A stretch of DNA of 27,809 bases from Silene noctiflora (Eukaryota; Streptophyta; Magnoliopsida; Caryophyllales; Caryophyllaceae): positions 5,607 through 33,415 of the forward strand of contig VHZZ01005544.1 of NCBI GenBank assembly GCA_009801015.1, in the 5' to 3' direction. The notes beneath the pieces are model-generated. The model saw only the letters and a program-made list of their open reading frames with translations. It was not told the DNA's origin and searched no databases. Positions 1 to 9,627 of this stretch are shown here, one piece after another (the first letter of the stretch is position 1; the number at the start of each line of letters is the position of its first letter). The position numbers were made by a program, and so were the translations under genes.

Positions 1-589
1 TTTTTAATTTTTAGGCATTTTTAGCAATTTTTTTTCATATTTACAATTAAATATATACAAATATTAACAAATATACACAAAGTGGATATTTCCCTCCCCA
101 GGGAGGAAATAAGAAAAAACAAAAGACATATTTTTGGATTTTTGAAATTTTCGAAATTAAAGAACATATTTTTGGGTTTTTGATTTTTGAAAATGAATAA
201 CATGTTTTTGGGTTTTTAAACAAAAGACATATATATATACATGCATTTAACACACTCAACCATACGTCCAACATATAAGTAGATAATGGTAGCAATTTGG
301 AATCACTATATGATTATCTGCAACTTACAAAATTTTCTATAATTTCGAAATAGTTGTTGCAGTTGTAATAAATTTATTTGTTTCCTGAAATGTAATATAT
401 GTATTCCCTACTTAATAGTTTAGAATGCTATTTTTACAGAGAATTGAGGTAGGGTTTAGGTAGCTCGATGTGGCATATCATAATCTGCAACTTCCTTCTT
501 TCATCTTGCTGGTGTTTTATGTCTAATCAAGCTCGAAAAAATTGCATATAAGCTCAATTCGATTTGTATCGGATGTATAATTTTATTTG
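1..589. other. AT-rich intergenic DNA, no gene seen
   Basis: Both strands carry only short chance reading frames rich in Phe, Lys and Ile. No protein family motif, RNA gene or bounded repeat was recognised. Since a decayed copia pol remnant starts at about 590 and reads toward position 1, this stretch is where its 3' LTR would be expected, but I could not define LTR ends. Confidence 0.5.
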
Positions 590-1080
590 TGAGAAATTGA
601 TAATGCCCAACTTGTATAATATCTCCTTTTAAGTTGGAGCATGGAGATTGATAATGCTTTTAAGAGTCTCGCAGAATTTCCTTTCAATATGTTAATATAT
701 ACTCCAATACCACCTTAATCAAGTCGTGAGAGTATGGAGATCGATAATGGCCAACTTGCGAAGTAAATATTCAAACTTTGCTTGTCCAAAGCTTTGGTCT
801 TTGGTCGAGACATGAAAGGTTCCAATCAAACTAGCTTGAATATATAGCTTTAGGACAAAATGTCAATGACAATCCATCTCGATATGCATCGTAATTTCTT
901 GAAAAACATGGATCTGAGCTATATATTAGGCGAATTGACTATCTCAAAATATAGGCATTGGTTGCACATGATCCACATGCCACTAAGGGGTATCAAAGCC
1001 TCTTAAGCCATTTAAGTTCACTGATAAACGCTGCCCTGCATAGATCTGCATACAATCTTAACGTATTAGGGGCGGCAAAA
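590..1080 (-). mobile_element. decayed Ty1/copia pol (RNase H) remnant
   Basis: Read on the minus strand, about 960 down to 790 gives one nearly continuous frame resembling the RNase H end of copia polyproteins. It shows DSQFA, stop, YIAQ, then VFQEITMHIEMDCH (family form VFHERTKHIEIDCH), a stop, HFV, and HVSTKDQ. Upstream, about 985-1045 gives a shifted piece with ELKWLKRL, matching the usual E..WLK.LL helix. Several in-frame stops and frame shifts show it is dead. The pol terminus (family form LGI.DLHAPT, stop) is seen at about 720-765 as AIIDLHTLTT, stop. It recurs at about 625-655 as IINLHAPT, stop, and partly at about 595-622 as KLGIIN. No LTRs or primer-binding site were identified. The family call is firm on the motifs; the exact limits are not. 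Confidence 0.8.
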
Positions 1081-4000
1081 TCTATTATTGTTACCATAAT
1101 TCTTGTTATTATTGAATTGTACCATAGAAGAAATGTACAAAAAAAATATTACTTTTAGTCCTCATAATTATTGTACCATAACCAAGTTTTCAATTGTTCA
1201 TGGTAAAAGTAAGAAATAATAGACAAATTTTTCATAGTCATCCAAAGACAAAACTCCAAATGTAACATCACTATAATTAACACCCCACAAAACAACTTTT
1301 TAAATGTTTTTTTTCTTGTAAGAGTAAGAGGATTAATTAGCAAGCTAATCTAATTGAAATGTTCAAAGTTTCCTAATTCCTAATTCCTACCAATAAGTTG
1401 GAACCAAGAAATAAAGTCAGAAAAGAGTAAATGGAAGTACGTAAAAGTTTACCATAAATGAAGTTAAATAGTAAAGGTGGAGACTTGAAGAAGCTTTTAT
1501 CAAGTACCCATAAACTCATACATAAGACAAACCCTCAATATTTTGCATTTATTTTAGTCGATACTTTGTTTCCTTTTACTGCTTTATACTCTCCAACCGT
1601 AACTTTCAGGGTCACTCATTTTATTTTTTAGAATAATAATGGGGAGAGAAGCTAATTATGGATTGGAGAATGAATAAGGAGACCGTATCGGGTCAATTGG
1701 GTGATATCGAGTCTCAGTACCATGCACTCTTTCACATATATGTAGGATCCGTTAGAAATAACGCATGTACCTTATATAATATTGTAAGCGTATGTGAGAC
1801 TACTCGGTGAGAGGGTAGTACTCATAGTAGTGTAATACCGAATCACATTATCATAAGGATATTCAGAATTTGTAAATTTGAACTTTTTGAGGTTTCATGG
1901 ACAAATTTCATTTTATTTATTCTCAAATTTTCAACTGGATGAACTCACTATCTACACCTAATTAAAGAATTATTATTGTGGTTTGTGAATATAAATGGCA
2001 ATTCAAGGAAGTGAACAAGTAACCTTAAAGACGGGGACCGTAAAAAATGGGTGGTAGAAATTAGACGGTAAAAGTGTAAGATTTACCACATCAGGTGATG
2101 TCTAGTTGAAGAAAAAGAGGATATCTGGTGATCTACTCTTGGCATGCTAGTAAATGCTACGAACCTCATTTTAACCCAACTAACTTGAATATCACATTTA
2201 TAATCTAGTGAATACCAATTAACGGGTGGTTAAAACTATAATGATATAAGAAGATTATTTCATACGATGTGAAAAACTTTCACTTATAAAATTTGACTTC
2301 ATACAAACTCTGATACAATATAAAAAAATTTACCTCAACAAAAAGTTAAAAAAACATAACTTATAGTACAGTTACTTCTCCGTAATTACATTATATTTTC
2401 GTTTGACTTCTCGCGGTCTTTTAGATAACATTTTGATCACCATTTTCTTTGCATTTATATATTACTCCATATTATTATTTTTTTACAAAAAATTTTTATA
2501 AAACATTTCTTTGTAATAAATATAAGTAACTTTATATTGTATACTAATTAGTATAATGTTTCATAACTTTCTAAATATTTACCGTTAGAGTTTGTGTACT
2601 TTAACCCAAACAATATATAGTTTTATACCTTATACTATACCAAGTAAAAATTTCTATTATAATTACAATTTGCACAAATTTTGAAAAACATTGAATTGAC
2701 AATGATGTTTTTTGAGTCCGTCATATAACCAATGCATGGTACATCAAATAATTAAAGAGTAAATAACGTTTTTTTCCCCCTTTTTTCCCTTTCATTTTAA
2801 TCTGAAAGCCTAGAAAATTTTTTCGAGACAATCTAACACATTTATTTGATAAAGTAGAAAAAGAATGATTATTTGAAATTGTTATATTAGAAGAATCGTA
2901 TTCTAATATACATTAGAGAGCGCTCTGGTAGGCAGGAAGCTCATGTCAGATGTCACGTTAAACGCTTTCGTGCTCTATATTAAATTGGAAATGGAGAAAT
3001 GTACCATCTTGCATAATTTCACATTAAGTAGTCCTTACTAGTGTTGAATTGCAAATGGAGTACTATATAAAGTTAACGATTGGATTCCGGTCATTAATAT
3101 AAACTTTTAATAGATGATTTTTTTGTATGATATCAAAATCTCAAAAACCTCGTCATCTCGTGTTTAAATCGAGTGTTTAACATGACAACTTGAATTTCGG
3201 CATGAGAAATGGAGAAATCGAGTGTTTAAACCAACTTTCAATCACAATTTCATCTTTTACTTAATTTCACTAAATACAAAACATGGAATAATTTCATACA
3301 AAATTTGTCTACATACCATGACCTAACTCTTCCTATTGAAAGAGACAAAAGTCTCATACTACGTATATCAAACGTTTCTTCCTAATTCTTTTTTTAAAAT
3401 AATCCAAGAAAACTTTTTAACATTTACAAAAAATAATTGAAAAATTCAAAGTGCAAAAATAATCATGACCAAACAAGTAAACAATAACCTTGTCCTGAAA
3501 TCTTTTAATAATTGTTAATCAAAGGAGATGATGAGACTAGGATTTTTGTGCTTGTCTTTGTCATAATTAATGGTTTATATAATCACATAAATGTTCTAGA
3601 TAAGCTTCAAGCAACTAGAACATTGATGTGCTTCACATTTTTATTATTCAAATGTTTCATCTACTATTTTCCATGTTAATAAATATTGACCCATTTCTCA
3701 TTATTATTTTTTCATGGTATAAATTTCGTGCAATATATAAAACTCTCAACTTTTAGTATATGACTTATAAATTCTAAGCTGATAGCTTATTAAGTTCATG
3801 TTTCTCATCCTTATATTTTAAATTGAGAAAAAACAATCAAAATTGTAAAACTATAACAAAATTGAGTAATTATGTGATGAAATAGGTAGTTTAATGAATA
3901 TATCTTTTACTAAGAAACTGGTGATATTATTTTATAAATTTTTTGCATATTTTGTAGTCATAAGTTAATATCATGAAAAATTATTGAATTGTTTTTGTCA

Positions 4001-4605
4001 TAAAGGGTCCGGATACAATTTTTTTATACGACAAATATGTACAGATTATAGGATTAAATTTTATAAATATTTCAATCTAAAAAAATTAGCCCCATTATTC
4101 TAACCCAACATAGCTATAGAACATACTAAAACAATTTAGGCCTAATTTTAGGTTGTACTGCCCAATGGACGCTATCGTGCTACTGTGAACAATGGACATT
4201 GGTACAGCAGGGCCAACGAGACTTATCAACGCTTTCACATAACAAATGGTTTTCGACCTTCGAATAGGCAAGTGTAACCATGTTACGCTTGTTGATGACT
4301 TGGTGATGTTTGAGATGTCTAAAAACTTTCCTTTTTTAGATTAAATATATCCTTATATATAGGTGTCATTAATAAAAATTATAATAAGCATCCATTTACA
4401 AGCCATTTGAACAAAGAAAAATAAGACACCTAAGTCTATGCTCTTTGATTAATCCCCATAACCTAATTGTTTCTATCTTACAAAAGAACACACTATTATT
4501 GGAATCACTTCCTCTACATACAATGCCAGCAAGCGCTTTAAAACAAAAAAGAAGAAAAAAGTAACTTCAATTGTGATAAAACTAATTAATAAATCAATAA
4601 TTCTC
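1081..4605. other. long AT-rich intergenic stretch, no gene recognised
   Basis: No reading frame of protein-like composition was found on either strand, and none of the short frames resembles a known family. The DNA is full of poly-A/T runs typical of plant intergenic sequence. Isolated GGAGTA or ACTCC motifs (for example near 702 and 3057) hint at old Stowaway-type fragments, but no bounded element could be drawn. Confidence 0.5.
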
Positions 4606-4786
4606 ACTTATATCCGTCTTAAGATTAAAACGGGACAAATACATGTCACTTCACAGATAAAGACAAGTCTTTTGTTAGTTTTTAGATGTTTTGTTTTTAT
4701 CTTATCTATAATACGGGTCAAATACATAACACTTATATTGAAAAAAAAACCCGAGTCATAAACTTAAGAGGGATAATGTCCGTCTT
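4606..4786. repeat. imperfect direct repeat, probable MITE relic
   Basis: Two copies of a sequence of the form AANACGGGNCAAATACAT followed by CACTT lie at about 4628-4651 and 4712-4735, some 84 bases apart. CCGTCTTAA occurs at about 4615 and again at about 4780. CCGTCTTA ends recur elsewhere in this window (6881, 20204). No target duplication was found, so the class is unknown. Confidence 0.4.
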
Positions 4787-5222
4787 AACTAAAGTTGTAG
4801 ACTACTCTAGATCATGCATGTAGGAGGTAGGTTACCTAGTTTGCTAAGTAGCTTTATGTGTTAAACATTCTTAACTGGAGTTTGCATAATTGCATGTGCA
4901 TGCAAGTTAAATCAGACAAATATTTTAATAATCTAGCATTAAAATTAAAAATGAATCTTGTGTTTCTTTATTCTCTGAACAAATCATACTCAACGTGCGC
5001 CCCTCTACTTGGAATTTTTGAATATTCCTATTTTCCAGAGCTTCGAGGCAAAATAAAGTATCAAACTTTGAACGAGGTTTCTTATTTATTTGTGTAATGT
5101 GTGTGTCATTAGCACTTAATCACGAGCTTGGATATCGTTAATTAAGGCCTCCATTGCTAACGTATGGAATTACTCTATGTATGACTGTGTAATCTTGTAC
5201 GTATTATACACAGTTGTGTGAA
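4787..5222. other. intergenic, no gene recognised
   Basis: The 79-codon open frame at 4858-5097 has no upstream promoter-like element, no family resemblance and a composition like that of its non-coding surroundings. I treat it as chance. Confidence 0.45.
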
Positions 5223-5231
5223 ATAAATGAA

Positions 5232-5350
5232 CGGTTTTTATTTAACGTGTGCCCTATATAAAAAGCCATTTAACGCGTGCCTTGTTACATTGTTTTATAT
5301 GACTTTTTATCATGTGTCTTAAGGGCACATGACACACGTTAGAAAAACCG
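5232..5350. mobile_element. Mutator-like MITE with 9-bp target duplication
   Basis: The left end begins CGGTTTTTATTTAACGTGTG. The reverse complement of the right end begins CGGTTTTTCTAACGTGTGTC, giving terminal inverted repeats. Immediately outside are ATAAATGAA (5223-5231) and ATAAACGAA (5351-5359), a nine-base direct repeat with one mismatch. Nine-base duplications are the hallmark of Mutator-like elements. The interior is about 80 bases and non-coding, so the element is non-autonomous. The AACGTGTGCCCT / AGGGCACATG inner arms would fold into a hairpin. Confidence 0.75.
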
Positions 5351-5359
5351 ATAAACGAA

Positions 5360-6610
5360 TGTGATGTAAGAAGTATGAGAGTTAATGAATCTTCAATTAA
5401 TATCTTAAACAACGCACCATGTTCAGATGATGGGTCAGTGACGCCAACTCATCATAACCTAGTAATTACATGAAAGTATGAAACCGTCTAACTTAATAAC
5501 TTATACGGAGTAAATTATTTGATGATTCTATTTTGTAACAATGTTACCGATTAGTGTGAATTACAAATTTGATTGGATTTATGTTTAGGTTCAAACACCA
5601 ACATTTGTTGGCTCAAACTAAGAACTACGGATTTATTTGCGATGCTAACAATTATTAATTCAATCTAACATACGTGAAAAAATGGATATGAGAAATCGGG
5701 CACGATGTAGAAATATACCCTCTATGTCTGAATTATTTATTTATTTTCTAATTTACAATCGTTCACAATATAATAAATGCAAATGTATAAATATTTAAAA
5801 CGGAAGAATATAATTGACGACTAATTAATGAATAAAAAGAGTAGTAGTAGTAGTAGTTGGAACTTGAAATGCGGCGAAGTTGATACGAATACTAAGACGC
5901 CAGCAGCCGAGAAACTAACGAGAAAACATAAACGATCAAACATATACGGCGGCGTGGGATGAATCAGCAATTAACCAAATAAAATGGAATCCTAACTCTG
6001 ATTATGACTTTTCTGGATTTTTGCCTAACTATAATTTCTATGGTCCAACTCAAAAACAATGCTAAACTACTGTCAAATGTATAAAAACGTTTTTTTATGG
6101 ATGCCAAAATAAACTATGGAGGATTTGAATTTTGTAATTTGTGAAAGACCTTTAATCTCTACAAGATTCATTTGTACGTGTTTTAAATTGAGTAAAATAC
6201 AATTGATTAGTATTAAGTCATTCTACTATTTCTCGTATCACAAATTCTTGTTTACAACCGTTGTAACTTACAACGGAGGTATAATTAGTTTTAGAAGAAA
6301 ACAATTTTAGTTATAAAGTCGACTTACTCTTCTTATGGTTATGGACACACGTCCATGTTTCGTTGAAATATCATTATACATGTTAAATTGCAAATGTGCT
6401 ATCGACCATTAATAAATAGACCAGAGAGAAACTGTATATTAATAACTTTAACGACGGTCTTTGACTTAACTTTTGCCCTCTTTAATAAACAGTTTGATCG
6501 TATCTTTCCAATTTATATGTCAATAATTTTGTTAAATGAAATAGTTTGTAAAAGATTTTTTAATTACTTATGCAAATATTTTCAGTTCAATATTACCACA
6601 AATTATAGTG
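5360..6610. other. intergenic, includes a short (AGT)n microsatellite
   Basis: A trinucleotide run of about six AGT units occurs at 5840-5857. The open frames at 6116-6310 and 6388-6657 have no recognisable family features; the second runs into the SINE/MITE block and is not a gene. Nothing else was identified. Confidence 0.45.
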
Positions 6611-6887
6611 TAAGACGATCTCGTTATATAAAAAAGACAACTTATTTATATCAATAATAACCAAAGTTGGCTGGTGTGAGTGGTAAGGACTCTCATCTCT
6701 TAAACAAGTGGCCTGTGAATAAAAAGGCTAAACTTGGAAGGGGTCAACCCATTAAATTGCCTTCAGTACCCGAAGGAGATTGCCCCAACTGTTGGTAGGG
6801 GATACTCCTGGTCAACACCAAAAAAAAAATAATAAATGAATGTTTTTTTTACCGAAATGGACCATCTCACTGTAGGAGGCCGTCTTA
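6611..6887. mobile_element. MITE-like element split by a SINE
   Basis: The left end reads TAAGACGATCTCGTTATA and the reverse complement of the right end reads TAAGACGGCCTCCTACAG, giving inverted ends of the TAAGACGRYCTC type. The two arms are separated by a SINE-like insert (about 6661-6827). Without the insert the element would be about 100 bases. No clear target duplication of the outer element was found. Related TAAGAC/GTCTTA motifs occur near 17696, 19707 and 20204. Confidence 0.5.
6661..6827 (+). mobile_element. tRNA-derived SINE
   Basis: The head contains a box-A-like stretch (TGGTGTGAGTGGTAAGGACT, about 6671-6690). A weak box-B-like GGGGTCAACCC follows at about 6740. A short non-coding body ends in an A-run at 6818-6829. 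The eight-base string AATAATAA lies on both sides (6653-6660 and 6828-6835), which fits a target duplication but is low-complexity. Length of about 167 bases and the polymerase III-type head fit plant SINEs. It is not a tRNA gene because no cloverleaf can be drawn. Confidence 0.6.
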
Positions 6888-8680
6888 TATTATAATTTAT
6901 AATTACCGCAATATAAATTATATAATGTATTTAAAATTAAAAAATTTAGTGTAATTTTTTCAATAAATATTGCAAGTTGAATGGTAGTCATTTAATTCCA
7001 CAAATTTAAGCAGTGAAAAGAATGTTTAGGGAATAGTAGTCATTAAATTGGCATGGCAGTTACGTATAGACGACAGTTCTTAATGCTGATTGATGAGCCT
7101 ATAATTACAGTTGCCGTCTCAACTTATGCCTATTTTACATCAAACCAGTCAATGCAAGCGTTTTAAAACATGCAAACAAAGACTTCTCTATCTACCTTCT
7201 TAAAAACGCTACTTCTTGTGTAACACTTTTTTATAGAAATTGATCAACCATCTTATTTTAAAATTTGTGTCTAAAAAAAGAATTATAGTATTCTTCTTTC
7301 GTGGGCTTTGACTAAACCAATGCTTTCGCAATTTAAATGTTTTTCATCATCCAAAATAATGAATGAATTCCCTCGAGAAAAAAGATTGTTGACGAGTATT
7401 AGACATGGGTTAGTCTTTGGTGTTTTGGGAGTAACGATAATGATAAATTTGATGTCAGACGGACTTTGAAACAAGTCATGAGTTTTATCCCTGATAACTT
7501 TTCTATTGATTGTGTGTGTTTGACATAACTTATAAAAGTGATTTTGGACATAAAAGCATTTTTTTGGCCAAACGCAATATTTTTTAAAAGCTACAAAAAA
7601 TTTCCCAAAAAGCTAAAAATTCATATTTTTGCCCATAAACATAGAAACAACAATTCGATGCTTCTACTTAAAACACTTTTAGAAAATTAAATTTGAAAAA
7701 CAAAAACTCATGAGAAGTGAGGCCAAACATGCTCTAAAATAACTTAATGATAAAAAAAATTGAAATCCCTTTATACATTAGTTAAGGTGATTATAGTTAG
7801 TCGGTGACTAACCCGAGTACCCCTCACATTTATCGTCAATTTATGTTTCTGTCCTATTACTACACTAACGGAAGACAGAATAATAATTCTAAGCAGAATT
7901 AGAAGTATTCATCATGAGGTAGAATAACTTAAGATTGGCATAAAATTTGTTGTTTTTCCTTCCCAATTTTATAACTCGCATTATTTTCCCACATTTGGTT
8001 GTTTCGAGTAATAATGATAAGAGCATTACTATCTTCAAGTACTGATTTTTTAGTTCAATGCTGGTAATAGAATTACTATAAGCACATTGAAAAAAATCGA
8101 TGAAAAAATAAACGTAAATTATTCAAGGGGACCAAAAAAAAATTAGTGGGTAAATAGTCTTCACATAGATAGAAGAGGTCAAAACCTAAAACAAACACGA
8201 GACAATGCACAGCATGGACTCAGTACTTCTGGTAGCAGCAGCCAAGGGAAGACTAAAAATCACATGAAAGTTGCATGACGCAACGACCAATAGTTGACTC
8301 AACAAATCGTATTCCACTGTTTACCTACTTTCCCTTGCCTTTTATTCAATTCTTCATTTTTTCCGAGTCTCCCTTCGTATTCCATGTACCAGTATTTGTT
8401 TATGTACCCAAATTTAACTACTCAGTTTTACAGATTGTACGCTAACTACTCCATTTCATCGGTCTACTTGCGTGGAATGGAAAAATAATTACAAACACGG
8501 ATTCTGAATTTTCTTTTGGAGATTCTAAGAAAAATGTAATACCTATTTCTTCCCAAAAAAAAATGTAGATTTACTCTATTTTTACATAAACACTTAAACA
8601 GTAGACCAAAATACCCCAAAAAAAATGATTTGTTTCGGTGTCCGGGTCCTAGAAAAGGGTATGTGGCTCTCTCACTTATA
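6888..8680. other. intergenic, one hAT-like MITE candidate
   Basis: No gene was recognised. About 7513-7730 may be a MITE: the left side has GTTTGACATAACTTATAAAAG, and the reverse complement of the right side has GTTTGGCCTCACTTCTCATG. An inner TTTTGGCCAAACGC also resembles the ends of Chr-type hAT elements. I could not establish a target duplication. The open frames at 7283-7474 and 8294-8488 show no family features. Confidence 0.35.
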
Positions 8681-8823
8681 ATATTCCGTCCGCGTCAATC
8701 ATATACTTACCTTTCAAACATTTTATTTGTTTAATAATACACTTTCCGTCTCAACCCATCTATAACACCACTCCACCCAATTAAAACTACCGCTATCCAT
8801 TCCAGAATCAAACAAAACTAGTA

Positions 8824-9011
8824 CTCCCTCATACCTATTGTTCTTCTTTCTTTTTGCACAAAAATTTAAAAAATGAATTTGGACTATACAAAACACCCTT
8901 ATTCCACATGAAATCGATTTTGGACAACACAAAAGTTTTCAAATAAGAAAAAAGGGAACAAAATCCGACTAACATGAAAAAAGGAGGAATTACAGACAGA
9001 ATAAAAGGGAG
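8824..9011. mobile_element. Stowaway-like (Tc1/mariner) MITE
   Basis: The left end is CTCCCTCATACC and the right end reads GGGAG (reverse complement CTCCCTTTTATT). Both are flanked directly by TA (8822-8823 and 9012-9013), the target duplication of Tc1/mariner-type MITEs, whose plant Stowaway members begin CTCCCTCCGT. The interior is T-rich then A-rich and non-coding. Another, partial Stowaway-like end (TTCCGTCCGCGTCAATCATA) lies just upstream at about 8687-8706. Confidence 0.6.
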
Positions 9012-9179
9012 TATATGAAATGAAACGATTACGTGATTTTAACTCCATAACTCTAGAATATCAGACTCGTTTTCGATAATTTAAAGCCAAAAAAAAGAAA
9101 GAGAAAACGCACCCCTAATCACATGTTTTAACAGGACAGAGCATTGAGTAGCTACTAATTACCAGTCGTAACATATACA

Positions 9180-9193
9180 GTACTGTACAGTAC
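9180..9193. promoter_or_regulatory. GTAC palindrome in NRG2-like promoter region
   Basis: GTACTGTACAGTAC is a perfect 14-base palindrome holding three GTAC tetramers at five-base spacing, about 450 bases before the ATG of the downstream gene. GTAC is the core bound by plant SBP-domain (SPL) proteins, including the copper regulator SPL7. A link to this gene is inference only. Confidence 0.3.
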
Positions 9194-9261
9194 ATAAATT
9201 AATTCAAAATACGAAAAATAACAGAAAGTTAAAGAAGACAATAAAGATCGAGTACCCCCAT

Positions 9262-9300
9262 TATTTATTTATATTTATTAAAATATTAAAATAATAAAAA
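9262..9300 (+). promoter_or_regulatory. AT-rich TATA-like region of NRG2-like gene
   Basis: An AT-only stretch with TTTATATTTATT lies just before the change to pyrimidine-rich leader sequence at about 9333. This is where a core promoter would be expected for a leader of roughly 300 bases. There is no canonical TATAAA box. Confidence 0.35.
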
Positions 9301-9332
9301 CTCCACCGACGATATCGACATACGTTATTTTC

Positions 9333-9533
9333 CATTCCCTCCCTCCCTCATTTCCTTTCCTTTCCTTTCCTTTCCTTCCTTTCCCCACCTCACCCCATCT
9401 CTCTATCTTCTACTTCTATCTCTACTGCTACTACCCGACGTCTGACACTCTCCTAAAAAAGATTCTCTCTTCCTCCCTTCTCTCTCAAACCCTAACCTAC
9501 ACCTACACCTACACCCACACCCACACCCACACC
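9333..9533 (+). promoter_or_regulatory. pyrimidine-rich 5' leader with telo-box
   Basis: The stretch is strongly C/T-biased and contains tandem TTTCC units (9351-9375). A perfect telo-box AAACCCTAA lies at 9487-9495, followed by CCTACA and CCCACA hexamer repeats (9496-9533). Y-patches and telo-boxes are common in plant 5' leaders and near transcription start sites. I read it as the 5' UTR or core promoter of the following gene. Confidence 0.5.
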
Positions 9534-9566
9534 ATGTCCCCCTTCCCCTCTCAGATCTCTCTCTAA
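9534..9566 (+). CDS. upstream ORF in the leader of the NRG2-like gene
   Basis: A 10-codon open frame (ATG at 9534, TAA at 9564-9566) lies 61 bases before the main ATG. Its ATG has A at -3, a favourable context, though +4 is T. It does not overlap the main frame. If transcription starts upstream of 9534, ribosomes would meet it first, so it could reduce or modulate translation of the main protein. The peptide itself has no recognisable features. Confidence 0.4.
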   Translation: MSPFPSQISL

Positions 9567-9627
9567 TCATTTCCGTCAAATAAAATAAAACCATTTTACA
9601 AGATACTTACTCTGACTCTATTCCGCT

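Noticed and set aside
958..1158. A 66-codon plus-strand frame
   Set aside because: It overlaps the antisense of the copia pol remnant and has no recognisable content; it also opens at TTG rather than ATG.
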